From CAVPHV01 sp963821095 (GTDB lineage Bacteria > Actinomycetota > Acidimicrobiia > Spongiisociales > UBA5794), in contig CAWGCJ010000022.1 of assembly GCA_963821095.1 (NCBI GenBank), positions 378,761 through 442,760 on the forward strand: a stretch of DNA of 64,000 bases, in the 5' to 3' direction. A program made the translations under genes and the position numbers. The notes beneath the pieces are model-generated. The model saw only the letters and a list, made by a program, of their open reading frames with translations, made no database searches and was not told the DNA's origin. Shown here piece after piece: positions 28,301-37,382 of the stretch (positions within the stretch are counted from its first letter, which is position 1; every line of letters starts with the position of its first letter).

Positions 28301-29182
28301 ATGGCGACTTCCGGGCACGATGTCGAACGAACCCGGATCACGGCATGGGATATCGGTGATCTGCCGCACGCGGTTGATGTGGAAGGGCCGGGTCGGCCGG
28401 TAACGGCCTATCCGGCGCTCGTCGATGAAGGTGAGTCGGTCGCCGTCCGCTTGTTTGCTACGGAGACCGAACAGGCGCAGGCCATGTGGGATGGCACACG
28501 GCGCCTGATCGTGCTTGGTCTGCCGTCGCCGGGGAGGAGCCTGCGGCCCCTCGTCACCGAAGACGGGAAGCGGGCGATCGCTGCAGGCCCCTACGACTCG
28601 TTCGACGACTGGGCGGCCGATTGCCTGTCGTGCGCGGTGGATGATCTGCTTGTCGCCGCAGGCGGCCCGGCGTGGGAGGCTGGAGCGTTTGGTCGTCTGG
28701 CCATTCAGATCGGTGCATCGTCAGCCGATCAGTTGATCGCGGTGGCCTCCGATGCGCTCGAGATTCTCGATGTACTCCGAGAGATCCGAAGGACGTTGGA
28801 CGACGGGTCGGTCGAGCAGTATCGCGATGCCACTGCGGACGTTGAGGAGCAGCTCGACCGCCTGATCTATGTGGGGTTCCTCACCGCGGTCGGCATCGAC
28901 CGCCTGCCTGACCTTCTCCGCTATCTGCGAGCCATCTCGCGACGCCTTGACTCGCTCCCGAACCGGGTCGAGCGGGATCTTGAGCTCATGGACCGTATCC
29001 GGGAACTGGAGGCCGAACGCGACGATCTCTCGGACGCGGTACCGAACTCGCCAGAACTCATCGAGGTCGCCTGGATGCTCCAGGAGCTTCGCGTGAGCGC
29101 ATTCGCCCAGACCATCGGCACGAAAGGCAAGGTCAGCGAGAAGCGCATCGTGGAAGCCCTAGCCCGAGCCGTCGCCCCATAG
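25301..29182 (+). CDS. hrpA: ATP-dependent RNA helicase HrpA (DEAH box)
   Basis: 1293-residue DEAH-box helicase, about the length of E. coli HrpA. Walker A GETGSGKST (about 97-105), IIIDEAHERSLNID (motif II), TSATIDTARFAEHF (motif III), then NVAETSLTVPGIRYVVDAGTAR and SQASANQRAGRCGRLGPG (motifs V and VI), followed by HA2/OB and the long DUF3418 C-terminal region (VSMPLTYEFEPGTVTDGL). It acts on RNA; E. coli HrpA rescues stalled ribosomes. A long open frame on the opposite strand is a shadow of this gene. Confidence 0.96.
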   Translation: MSQPPDNLRRRIDRLPRAERRRLHRRLTGAEHAEDPKRRAENVVKVTEVIEAAEKRIAARTAAVPKRIAYPEELPITAWREEILEAIREHQVVIVAGETGSGKSTQIPKFCLELGRGVAGTIGHTQPRRIAARSIADRIAEEIGTTVGEAVGYAVRFSDQTGDSTLVKVMTDGLLLAEIHRDRRLERYDTIIIDEAHERSLNIDFLLGYLRNLLPKRPDLKVIITSATIDTARFAEHFDDAPVIEVSGRTYPVEIRYRPLDDPDQPEPRDQTQGICDAVRELFSEGNGDILVFCSGEREIRDAADALNDLGLPHTEVLPLYARLSAAEQHRVFRSHTGRRIVLATNVAETSLTVPGIRYVVDAGTARMSRYSRRTKVQRLPIEAVSQASANQRAGRCGRLGPGICIRLYAEDDFEGRPHFTEPEIQRTNLASVILQMTARDLGAIETFPFLDPPDSRSIRDGIARLVELGAIDEGRETGRQRLTKLGRQLADLPIDLRLARMILEASRTASLREVLIITAALAIQDPRERPTEKQTQADQAHARFRDEDSDFYTWLHLWEYLSEERRARSSSQFRRLCKNEYLNYRRIREWQDLHAQLRDVTKDLGFVPNRKSAEREVVHRTLLTGLLSNVGKKDPGSFEYRGARSSRFSINPGSTLFKRAPEWVMAAELVETTRLWARGVAAVQPEWIERAANHLVTRSYSDPEWDATRGAAAANETVSLYGLALQTARPVLYGRIDQAAARDLFIRHALVAGEWETHHRFVEHNAAVIDEVLDLEARYRRTDLLVDDEVVIDFFDQRIPEDIVSVRHFDRWWKDARATDPHLLDLTVEDLLEPEIDTPGEEAFPEIWQYGGVSMPLTYEFEPGTVTDGLIVDIPIGGLARVDPAIFEWSVPGLREELVIAMMRSLPKAIRKQLAPIPETARSVLAAHDPAVESLVPFLRRALTKHAGVAIPLDAFDLERIPSHLRPSFRVVADDGSVLAEGSDLSVLGDQLHAEAKAAMATSGHDVERTRITAWDIGDLPHAVDVEGPGRPVTAYPALVDEGESVAVRLFATETEQAQAMWDGTRRLIVLGLPSPGRSLRPLVTEDGKRAIAAGPYDSFDDWAADCLSCAVDDLLVAAGGPAWEAGAFGRLAIQIGASSADQLIAVASDALEILDVLREIRRTLDDGSVEQYRDATADVEEQLDRLIYVGFLTAVGIDRLPDLLRYLRAISRRLDSLPNRVERDLELMDRIRELEAERDDLSDAVPNSPELIEVAWMLQELRVSAFAQTIGTKGKVSEKRIVEALARAVAP

Positions 29183-29221
29183 CCGCGGCCGAGTAGTCCC
29201 CCTGCGCCGTTCTTCGGTCCT

Positions 29222-29253
29222 GCTCATAGCTCGGCGCTCGTAGCTCACAGCTC
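29222..29253 (-). repeat. Degenerate GAGCTGC-type heptamer repeat
   Basis: On the minus strand the array reads GAGCTGT-GAGCTAC-GAGCGCC-GAGCTAT-GAGC. It overlaps the last codons and supplies the TGA stop of the gamma carbonic anhydrase gene (stop at 29245-29247). Same family as 5782-5844. Confidence 0.75.
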
Positions 29254-29748
29254 CCTGTAGGCCTGGCCGAAGCGTAGATACACATCCACCCCATGATCCT
29301 GCCGCTCGATCTCATCTGGCCGCAGCTCTCGCACTGGCTTGGCCGGCATCCCCACGGCCAGTGTCCACGGCGGGATCTCCTTGCCTTCCGGCAGCACCGA
29401 ACCTGCGGCCAACCAGGCTCCCTCCCCAAGGGTTGAGCCGTTGAGGGCCAGCGCGCCGATACCGACGAGGCAGTGGTCGCCGATGGTCGCTCCGTGGACC
29501 ACTGCTGCATGGCCGACGGTCACTCGTCTACCGATCGTCGTTGGGATTCCCAGATCCGTGTGCACGACGACGTTGTCCTGCAGGTTCGTTTCCTCACCAA
29601 TCACGATCTGGTCGAGTTCGGCCCGGAGTACTGCACCGAACATGACCACAGCGAGAGCCCTGATCTCGACCGATCCATACACACGGGCCGTCGGGGCTAC
29701 GTACGCTGATGGATGTACGACGGGCTCGGACAGGTTGATCGGTTCCAT
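29245..29748 (-). CDS. Gamma carbonic anhydrase family protein
   Basis: 167-residue left-handed beta-helix (hexapeptide repeat) protein. The zinc ligands of the family are present: His63 (VVHTDLG), His80 and His85 (VGHAAVVHG), with the supporting Arg42-Asp46 pair and Gln57. It may hydrate CO2 or be a related YrdA/PaaY-like protein. ATG at 29748 is chosen because homology starts there and a leaderless -10 box sits just upstream. Confidence 0.9.
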   Translation of the reverse strand: MEPINLSEPVVHPSAYVAPTARVYGSVEIRALAVVMFGAVLRAELDQIVIGEETNLQDNVVVHTDLGIPTTIGRRVTVGHAAVVHGATIGDHCLVGIGALALNGSTLGEGAWLAAGSVLPEGKEIPPWTLAVGMPAKPVRELRPDEIERQDHGVDVYLRFGQAYREL

Positions 29749-29755
29749 GTCCCGC

Positions 29756-29761
29756 AGCGTA
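29756..29761 (-). promoter_or_regulatory. Leaderless-type -10 box TACGCT
   Basis: TACGCT on the minus strand, 7 bases before the ATG of the gamma carbonic anhydrase gene. Confidence 0.45.
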
Positions 29762-29836
29762 CCCCGGCCGTCGGAGGGGAATGCATCGCAGCGCCGCGGC
29801 ATTGAACCAGAGCGAGCAACAAGATTGGACCCAACG

Positions 29837-30658
29837 ATGTCACAGGTATTCCCGGCACTTCCCGCCGACGGCGAGTCGACGCGAGCGACCCTCCACGCCT
29901 ACGCCCATGCCGTGGCGGCTCTTCCCCGCGCCCATGCGCTTCCGCACCCGCTGTGGTGGCACATCTCCCTGAGCGTTCGCCCCGATGGCCTGGTGACCGA
30001 CGCGATGGCACTTCCAGACGGGGGGGCGGCGCAGGTTCGCATGGACCCGAGGACGAACATGGTCGTGTTTGAGACCTCATCGGGCGCGCCACGTTCCTTC
30101 CCGATGAACGCCGGACTCACAGCGACCGAGATGGGCGATGCCTTGATTGCCGCGGCCGCCGAATTCGGCCTCCTCGGTGACTACGATCGTTCGAAGTTCG
30201 AGGACGATGATGACCGACCCTATGACCCAGATGATGCGCTCGGCCTCTTTCAGGCTCTCGTGACGGCGGAGGGGGTCCTGGCGATCCATCGAAGCCGAAT
30301 CGGAGGGAACACCGGCCCGATCCAGTTGTGGCCACACGGATTCGACCTGGCCTTCGAGTGGTTCGGGACGCGCATGGTCGCGACCAGCGACATGGCCGAG
30401 TCCTCGGAGGTCCCCGCCCAGATCAACCTCGGTCTCTACCCGGCAGGTGACGCCTACTTCTACTCGAACCCGTGGCCGTTCGATGCCGACAGCCTGCTTG
30501 CCGTCGATCTGCCTGATGGCGCTGGCTGGCACACCGATGGCTGGGAAGGCTCGACGTTGGCCTACAGCGACGTTGCCGGCGCACCCGACGGTCCCGAGCG
30601 GGTGCTCGCCTACGCCCGGGCCGTGTTCGACGCCGCTGCAACGGGTCTCACGGACTGA
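29837..30658 (+). CDS. DUF5996 family protein
   Basis: 273-residue soluble protein. The start (FPALPADGESTRATLHAYAHAV ... LWWHISLSVRPDGL) and the later WPHGFDLAFEWFG and YFYSNPWPF segments match DUF5996 proteins, which are common in actinobacteria and of unknown function. Divergent from the carbonic anhydrase gene. Confidence 0.8.
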   Translation: MSQVFPALPADGESTRATLHAYAHAVAALPRAHALPHPLWWHISLSVRPDGLVTDAMALPDGGAAQVRMDPRTNMVVFETSSGAPRSFPMNAGLTATEMGDALIAAAAEFGLLGDYDRSKFEDDDDRPYDPDDALGLFQALVTAEGVLAIHRSRIGGNTGPIQLWPHGFDLAFEWFGTRMVATSDMAESSEVPAQINLGLYPAGDAYFYSNPWPFDADSLLAVDLPDGAGWHTDGWEGSTLAYSDVAGAPDGPERVLAYARAVFDAAATGLTD

Positions 30659-30751
30659 CGCAGGCTTTGGATGGGATGGGTGAGGCGGCGACGCCGGTCC
30701 TGAATGCCGTCAGTCCTTCGCCCCCGGCTACGATCGCGGGCAGGAGGTTGC

Positions 30752-31363
30752 ATGGCATTCCCCGAACCGTTCTTCCGCTGGCGCCCGCATCCGTGGCATG
30801 GATTGGACCCGGGGCCGGACGCTCCGGAGATCGTCACGGCGTTTATCGAGATCTCACCGTTCGACTTCGTCAAGTACGAGGTGGAGAAGCGGACGGGCTA
30901 TTTGAAGGTTGACCGGCCGCAGCGGGGGAGTAGCTCACCGCCGACGCTCTACGGCCTCATCCCGAAGACGTTCTGCGCCGAGCGGGTTGCCGCCCTCTCT
31001 CCGGAGGTCACCGAGGCCGACCGAGATCCGCTCGATATCTGCGTCATCTCCGAGCGAGCCATCGATCGGTCCGAGATCATGCTCAACGCCCGGGTAGTCG
31101 GAGGTCTGCGGATGATCGACCACGGAGAGGCAGACGACAAGATCATCGCCATCCTCGTCGATGATGCCGTCCTGGGGGGAGCGCGCGACATCGCCGACAT
31201 TCCTGACGCGCTGATCGACCGGCTCGAGCACTATTTCCTCACCTACAAGACGATGCCGGGCGAAGAAGACCAGGTCCAGATCCCTGAGATCTACGGCCAC
31301 GATCATGCCGTGCGGGTGGTTGCCGAGGCCATGGCCGACTACGACGATCACTACGGCGGGTAG
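30752..31363 (+). CDS. ppa: Inorganic pyrophosphatase
   Basis: 203-residue family I pyrophosphatase. The signature DRDPLDICVIS carries the catalytic Asp residues; VKYEVEKRTGYLKVDRP and LYGLIPKTFC are the conserved substrate-binding strands, and DDKIIAILVDD follows. It hydrolyses PPi from biosynthesis. The GGAGG ribosome-binding site supports ATG 30752. Followed 22 bp later by the P-type ATPase gene. Confidence 0.92.
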   Translation: MAFPEPFFRWRPHPWHGLDPGPDAPEIVTAFIEISPFDFVKYEVEKRTGYLKVDRPQRGSSSPPTLYGLIPKTFCAERVAALSPEVTEADRDPLDICVISERAIDRSEIMLNARVVGGLRMIDHGEADDKIIAILVDDAVLGGARDIADIPDALIDRLEHYFLTYKTMPGEEDQVQIPEIYGHDHAVRVVAEAMADYDDHYGG

Positions 31364-31385
31364 CGCAGATCGGGGGATCCGGGCA

Positions 31386-33764
31386 GTGACGATCGACTCC
31401 AGCGAACGCGGGCTCACGACGGCCCAGGTGGCCGAACGCGTCGCCGCGGGGAAGGTCAATACCGTCGAGACCCGGGGGTCGCGGTCGGTCGTCGACATCT
31501 TGCGATCGAATCTCCTGACCAGGTTCAACGCGATCATGTCGGTGATGCTCGTGATCGTGCTGATCTTCGGGCATCTCCCGGATGCACTGTTCGGATTCGT
31601 GATGGTGGCGAATGCCGTCATCGGGATCGTCCAGGAACTCCGAGCGAAGCGGACGCTCGATCGACTGAGCGTGCTCGTCGCACCGAACGTCACCGTCGTC
31701 CGCGACGGCGCGCCGACTGAGATTCCAACCGATGACGTGGTCCTCGATGATGTCATCGAGCTGTCGTCGGGAGATCAGGTCCCTGCCGACGGCACCGTCC
31801 TCGTATCCGGCAGCGTTCAAGTCGATGAGTCGCTCGTCACCGGAGAAGCCGACCCGCTCCACAAGAGCCCCGGCGATCCGATCCTGTCCGGTTCGTTCAT
31901 CGTGGCCGGATCGGTGACGATCCAGGCGACGGCTGTAGGTGAGGACGCCTACGCCCAGCACCTCGCGGTCGAGGCAAGGAAGTTCGCTCTCACGAAGAGC
32001 GCCCTTCAACAGGGGATCGACCAGATCCTCCGTGTCGTCACCTGGATGCTCATCCCGATCGGCGGTCTGTTGCTGTGGAGCCAGATGCAGACCGACCGAT
32101 CGCTCGGCGAGGCCATGGTGTCGACGGTGGCAGGCGTCGTCGGCATGGTGCCGCAAGGACTCGTCCTCCTCGTATCGATGGCATCTGCGGTCGCGGTCAT
32201 CCGGCTCGGCAGGAGGAACGCCCTCGTGCAGGAATTGCCGGCCGTTGAGACCCTCGCCCGGGTGGACGTCGTGTGTGTCGACAAGACCGGCACGCTCACC
32301 ACGGGCATCGTCCGGCACCGCGAAACGGTCTCCCTCACCGACCGGGATCCCGACGATCTGGCGGGAGCGGTTGCCGCAATCGCTGCCGCCGATCCCCATC
32401 CGAATCCGACGATGCAGGGGGTTGCGCAGGCCTATCCGGATGACCCTGGATGGGCGGTCGAGCGCTTCGTTCCATTCTCCTCGGAGCGCAAGTTCTCCGC
32501 CGTGCGATTCGCAGACGGATGTTCATGGGTGCTCGGGGCGCCCGAGATCGTCGTAGGAGACTCCGACCCGGGACTGCTCGACCGCCTCCGCCCGATTGCC
32601 GCCAGGGGCGAGCGGGTTCTGCTCGTTGCCGCAACCGATGCCCCGATCCCCGACCACGACGGGGATCTCCCTGAACGACTCGAGGCCATTGGCTACCTGA
32701 CGTTTGCCGAGGAGATACGGTCAGATGCCGCCGACACGGTCGCCTACTTCATCGAGCAGAATGTCGCGCCCAAGGTCATCTCGGGTGATGCGGCATTGAC
32801 CGTCGGCTCGATCGCCGGTGCGGTCGGAGTTCCCGGCGCAGACCATGCCGTCGATGCCCGCGAGTTGCCAGAAGCCGACACGCGGGAATTCGACGAGGCC
32901 ATTGCCGAGGAATCAGTGTTCGGCCGGGTCATCCCCGACCAGAAGCGGCACATGGTCAGCGCCATGCAGAACGCCGGTCACACCGTTGCCATGACCGGCG
33001 ATGGCGTCAACGACGTGTTGGCGCTCAAGGGAGCGGACATCGGGATTGCGATGGGCTCAGGAGCGCCGGCGACCCGCGCCGTCGCTCAGATCGTCCTGCT
33101 CGACAATCGCTTCTCGTCTCTGCCCTACGTGGTTGCCGAGGGGCGCCGTGTCATCGCCAACATGGAGCGGGTGGCGTCGCTGTTCGTGACGAAGACCGTC
33201 TACGCGGCAATCCTGGCGGTCGCCATCGGTTTTGCCGGATGGGCCTTCCCGCTGCTCCCGCGGCACCTAACGCTGATCGGGTCGCTCACGATCGGCATCC
33301 CGGCGTTCTTCCTGTCATTCGAGGCCACGGACGAACCGGTGAGACCGGGCGCCTTCAGCAGGATCATGGGGTTTGCGGTTCCGTCAGGGGTCGTCGCTGC
33401 CACCGCCGCGTATGGCGTCTACAGCGCAGCGCGGGCGATCGACGGCGACCTCACCATCGCGAGGAGCGCCACCACGATCACGATGGTTCTGGTCGGCATG
33501 TGGGTGCTGACGGAACTGGTCATGCCGCTCACTCCGAGCCGCGCGGCGCTGGTCGGAGCGATGATCGCCGCGTTTGCCCTCGTGCTTGCCGTGCCGTTCG
33601 GACGAGCGTTCTTCGATCTGGTGATCCCGCCGCTCGATATCGCCGCCGTGATCGCCGTCGTCACGGTCGTGTCGGCCGCCGTCCTGCATGTGGTGCTCCG
33701 CGTGGTCGATCACCACGAGGGTCCTTGGGTACCATGGCTCGGCAGCGACGAGGAGGATGGGTGA
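31386..33764 (+). CDS. Cation-translocating P-type ATPase (CtpE-like)
   Basis: 792-residue P-type ATPase. Actuator motif DESLVTGEADP, phosphorylation site DKTGTLTTG, nucleotide-binding domain, and hinge MTGDGVNDVLALKGADIG; membrane motif GMVPQGLVLLVSM replaces the usual PEGL. Overall layout and length are like mycobacterial CtpE, a calcium uptake ATPase, so Ca2+ is a plausible ion, but the ion is not proven. Its stop overlaps the GTG of the acyltransferase gene. Confidence 0.88.
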   Translation: MTIDSSERGLTTAQVAERVAAGKVNTVETRGSRSVVDILRSNLLTRFNAIMSVMLVIVLIFGHLPDALFGFVMVANAVIGIVQELRAKRTLDRLSVLVAPNVTVVRDGAPTEIPTDDVVLDDVIELSSGDQVPADGTVLVSGSVQVDESLVTGEADPLHKSPGDPILSGSFIVAGSVTIQATAVGEDAYAQHLAVEARKFALTKSALQQGIDQILRVVTWMLIPIGGLLLWSQMQTDRSLGEAMVSTVAGVVGMVPQGLVLLVSMASAVAVIRLGRRNALVQELPAVETLARVDVVCVDKTGTLTTGIVRHRETVSLTDRDPDDLAGAVAAIAAADPHPNPTMQGVAQAYPDDPGWAVERFVPFSSERKFSAVRFADGCSWVLGAPEIVVGDSDPGLLDRLRPIAARGERVLLVAATDAPIPDHDGDLPERLEAIGYLTFAEEIRSDAADTVAYFIEQNVAPKVISGDAALTVGSIAGAVGVPGADHAVDARELPEADTREFDEAIAEESVFGRVIPDQKRHMVSAMQNAGHTVAMTGDGVNDVLALKGADIGIAMGSGAPATRAVAQIVLLDNRFSSLPYVVAEGRRVIANMERVASLFVTKTVYAAILAVAIGFAGWAFPLLPRHLTLIGSLTIGIPAFFLSFEATDEPVRPGAFSRIMGFAVPSGVVAATAAYGVYSAARAIDGDLTIARSATTITMVLVGMWVLTELVMPLTPSRAALVGAMIAAFALVLAVPFGRAFFDLVIPPLDIAAVIAVVTVVSAAVLHVVLRVVDHHEGPWVPWLGSDEEDG

Positions 33765-35098
33765 CGACGGAGCGGTCGACGACGCACGTGACCAGGCGCG
33801 AGCGGTTCACCAAGAACATTGCGGGGCTTGCCATTCGTCTCATCTACCGCAGTGTTGAGGTACGCCAGATCGCGGGGGAGACCTCGAGCGGACCGCAACT
33901 CGCGGTCTCCAACCACTTCGGTGGCTTCTCGGATGCCCTCATCCAGGCGTACGCACTCGATCGGGTGCCCCGATTCATCGCCCGTGACGTGATCTGGCGG
34001 TATCCGGTCGCCAAGCAGTTGATGGAGTTCTTCCGCGCCATCCCGACGCATAAGCCGGAGGACAAGGGTCCAGCGGGCAACGACCAGATGTTCCACTCGA
34101 CCTACACCGCACTCGGCGAAGGCGATCTCGTGATGATCTTTCCTGAGGGCATCACTGTCGATGATCCGTCGATCGCCCGCGTGAAGACCGGCGCTGCCCG
34201 TATCGCTATGGGCGCGCGTGCTTCCGGCGTTGAAGGGATCGAGATCATTCCGTCCGGAATCCACTACGACGACAAGGCGGCGTTCCGATCGAAGGTGTGG
34301 GTCAATGTCGGTGCACCGCTCGATCTCGACGAGGAGATCGGCACCTATGCCGAGCCAGGAACAGCGCAGGACGCCTCAAACCGAGTAGCCGTGCGGGCGT
34401 TGACCGCAGACATCGAAGAGCGCCTCCGTCGATCGGCCCCCGACTACTCGGATTGGGAGGAGGAACGCGCTCTGACGTCCGCGGCCTCGATCGCGCTTCG
34501 GTCGATCCCCGATGCACCGGCCGATGTGGACTACGGCGAGGAGTCGGCACTCGCCAACCTCCTCTCGCAGCGACCGCGGGGGACCAAGGAAGGCATCGCC
34601 GCAGCCGTCGACGCCTACACCGCCGATCTCGACGCCGTCGGCCTGAACGACCAGCAGATGGTGACCTCTCACCAGAGCCGGCGTTCCTTCCTCTGGCGCA
34701 TCATCTGGAACCTCATCGTCGGCATCCTCTTGCTGCCGTTCGCCCTTGCCGGGTTCGTGATCAACTTCATCCCGTTCGTGCTCCTGTGGCTGATCAGTCG
34801 GGTCAAGATGGATCCAGCCATGGCAGCCACCGTGAAGCCGGCCTCGGCCATCTTCCTGTTCGTGATCACGTGGGGGATCGCCGGTTGGTCGGGCTGGACC
34901 TGGTCCGGCATCGAGGGCGTGGCAGCGGTGTTGCTGGTCATGCCGCTGTACCTGTATGCCCTGTTTGCGCTGGTTGAACGCGGGCGCCTCATCTGGCGGG
35001 CGTGGACCGGTTGGTGGCGTTCACACCGCACCGATCTCTACGAAGGCGTCCTGGACCACCGTCGAGCCGTCGTCCAAGCCGTCTCCGACGCCCTCTAG
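33761..35098 (+). CDS. 1-acyl-sn-glycerol-3-phosphate acyltransferase-like membrane protein
   Basis: 445 residues. The N-terminal PlsC-type domain has NHFGGFSDAL (HX4D) and MIFPEGITVDDPS (PEG motif), IPSGIHY; the C-terminal third has about four hydrophobic segments from residue 310 on. It transfers acyl chains to a glycerolipid acceptor, probably in phosphatidate synthesis or lipid remodelling. The C-terminal membrane extension is longer than in simple PlsC. GTG start overlaps the ATPase stop. Confidence 0.85.
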   Translation: MTTERSTTHVTRRERFTKNIAGLAIRLIYRSVEVRQIAGETSSGPQLAVSNHFGGFSDALIQAYALDRVPRFIARDVIWRYPVAKQLMEFFRAIPTHKPEDKGPAGNDQMFHSTYTALGEGDLVMIFPEGITVDDPSIARVKTGAARIAMGARASGVEGIEIIPSGIHYDDKAAFRSKVWVNVGAPLDLDEEIGTYAEPGTAQDASNRVAVRALTADIEERLRRSAPDYSDWEEERALTSAASIALRSIPDAPADVDYGEESALANLLSQRPRGTKEGIAAAVDAYTADLDAVGLNDQQMVTSHQSRRSFLWRIIWNLIVGILLLPFALAGFVINFIPFVLLWLISRVKMDPAMAATVKPASAIFLFVITWGIAGWSGWTWSGIEGVAAVLLVMPLYLYALFALVERGRLIWRAWTGWWRSHRTDLYEGVLDHRRAVVQAVSDAL

Positions 35099-35111
35099 AC
35101 CGGCGACTTTC

Positions 35112-36966
35112 TCAGCCTTCCGCGATCTTGGCGGCGCGCTCGATCTCGGACTCGCGGAGGCGGGCTTCGATGCTCCGCCATCTGCTCGTCTGAAACGTCC
35201 GTGAGGGCGTATGCCGTGCTCACGAAGTCTGCGAGATCGGCCCGGTAGTCGTGGCCGAGTGCGTTGAAGGCGCCGGGGACGACGGTCGCTGCGTTCTTGG
35301 TGTCGATGGCCGTCTGCCAGAACGTCACGGCAGGGACCCACCGCTGGGCCCGGGAGACGTTCGGTGGGCGCTGGTCCGGCGGGCCGAGCCACGACGGTTC
35401 CTGGTAGGCCACGTCGAGACCGAAATGGGTCACCGGATCCTCATGGTGATCGAGGAAGAAGAACCGGATCGACTCCCGCTCATCGTCGGGCAGGGCACGG
35501 TATTCGTCGATCGAAGCGAATCGCCCGAAGAGGGCGTCGTCGATGGTGGGCCCACCATCGAGAAGTTCCTTCCGCCACTTGCCGGCGTACGGCGTGCCGG
35601 CCCAGAGCCCACGGTCGACGCGAAGCTCGTCGAGGATCTCGGTGCCGCCTCCGACGAAGCCGCCCTGGCTCGTCTGCGCTCCGAGGCTCTCGCCGTACAG
35701 CACGACGCGGGGGCGATGGTCGGGGTCACGCTGGGACAGGACGTCGTTGATTGCCTGCAGGAGCGCGGTGTGCTGCTCGATCGCGAGCGGGATCTTCCCG
35801 ACGGAGAGCATGGACGGCAGCGACCCGTACTGGATCGCGACCGAGGCAACATCGCCCCGTGCCAGGTACTCGGCCGCTTCGACCGGGATGTAGTTGAAGT
35901 AGCCCGTGCCTGCGGGCGAGCCGACGATCAGCAGCGAGCGATCGAACGCCCCGGTGCGGAGCAACTCCTCGATCGCGAGGGCGACCCGATCCTCGACGGT
36001 GTCTGCGGATGCGACGCCGACGTATGCACGAATCGCATCCATCGCTCCGCTCTCGCCGAGGACTTCGTCGATCTGCTCCCCGGTCGAAGCTTCGATCACG
36101 AAGCGACGGCCCTGGAGGCCGAGATCCTCGAAGGCGACCACGCTGTCGGGACTCCCGCTGACGGTCTCGGCCTCGGGTGCTTCCGCGTACCGGACCTCGG
36201 TGCGGCTGTTCGAGGCCGCGATCTTGCTGAGGAGGAGGCTGAAGCCGGTCCGAATGCCATACACGAGGCTCCCGCCGAGAACCGCGTGGGTCACCGGGAG
36301 CCAGGCGACACCGGGGCCCCCGATCTTGCGTCCGAGGAGCGATGCGGCAGCTTCGGCGGCCTTGCGCTCTGCCATGACCACGGCTCCGGCACCGACCGCA
36401 ACGCCGGTCCCGACGGCGAGCGTCCACGCCACGTTTCCGGTGGCCGGGGGTTCGCGACCGTCGGTCTCGTAGCGGCTGAGTCGATCGCTGAGGTAGACGA
36501 GCGAGACGGCGTCGACTGCGGCCCCGGTTCCTGCGACTGCTGCGCCTCGTGTCAACCGACCGCGTGCTGCAGCGGCGCCAACGGATCGGCGAGCAATGTC
36601 CATGGTGATGGCTGCGGCCGACGCGTAGGAGCGGGTCTGGGCAGCGGTGACTGCGAGCGATCCCAGGCGAGAGTGTCGGAGTCTCGGGCCGGCGAGCACG
36701 GCAAACGCGGCGGATGTGATCCCGGCGATGGCATCGGTGAGGACGGGGGCGGCGAGCGGAACGCGCTGGATGACCTGTGTGTAGCCGCTGCCGGCGACGT
36801 ATCCCGAGGCGAAGGAACCGGCGACGACGAGGGCCTGATCGGTTCGGGGTCGTTCCATCAGGGACGGCTGGTTCGACTCGATGGCCGCGGCGGCACCGAG
36901 TGCGAGGCCGGTTTGGACGTGCGGCTGTCTCAGGAACGCGGCCAGCGGTCGGAGTGGATTCTTCAT
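35112..36966 (-). CDS. Membrane-anchored alpha/beta-hydrolase family protein
   Basis: About 617 residues. The N-terminal half is hydrophobic with several small-residue-rich helices; the C-terminal half is a hydrolase domain with nucleophile motif YGESLGAQTSQGGF, GTPYAGKW and FFLDHHEDPVTHFG, matching actinobacterial alpha/beta-hydrolase (DUF2319-type) proteins of unknown substrate. As read, the frame runs to 35095 with an unlikely Arg-rich tail that overlaps the neighbouring stop. Removing one base near 35168 gives the helical tail WRSIEARLRESEIERAAK ending at 35112. Confidence 0.8.
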
Positions 36967-37009
36967 GGACGGTACCTCTGGGTTGGGGATGCTGGGCAGA
37001 ACGCAGGAG

Positions 37010-37363
37010 TCATTCCGGACCGATCTGGTTGAGGAGCGAAGCCACGATCGTGAGGACGAGTGCTCCGGTGAGCGTCGCCAAGACGCTTTCGCTCGAGAGG
37101 CCAACGTTGGCGTCCCTGGCGATCCAGATCGCAGCAGCCATGAGCCCGACGTTGACGACGAGCGTGATCAGGCCGAGGGTCAGGAGTCTGAGGGGAAGCG
37201 TGAGGAGCTTGGCGATCGGCCGGATGATCGCGTTGGTCAGCCCGATGCCAAGGCCGAAGACGAGCCACCACCACCATTCTCCGGTGAATGAGAGTCCGGG
37301 CACGAGCCACACCGTCAGCCATGCTGCGGCGCTGTTCAGGCCGATTCGGAGCAGGAGGTTCAT
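37010..37363 (-). CDS. Phage holin-4 superfamily (YvlD-like) membrane protein
   Basis: 117 residues with four hydrophobic segments and the family pattern NAIIRPIAKLLTLPLRLLTLGL. Despite the name these are chromosomal membrane proteins, often near PspC/stress genes as here (PspC kinase system 20 bp downstream). Confidence 0.88.
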   Translation of the reverse strand: MNLLLRIGLNSAAAWLTVWLVPGLSFTGEWWWWLVFGLGIGLTNAIIRPIAKLLTLPLRLLTLGLITLVVNVGLMAAAIWIARDANVGLSSESVLATLTGALVLTIVASLLNQIGPE

Positions 37364-37382
37364 CGCCAGAACCCTACCCAGC

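Noticed and set aside
35095..35111. Arg-rich C-terminus of the alpha/beta hydrolase ending at 35095
   Set aside because: One-base correction gives a more protein-like helical tail that stops at 35112 and avoids overlap with the convergent acyltransferase stop.
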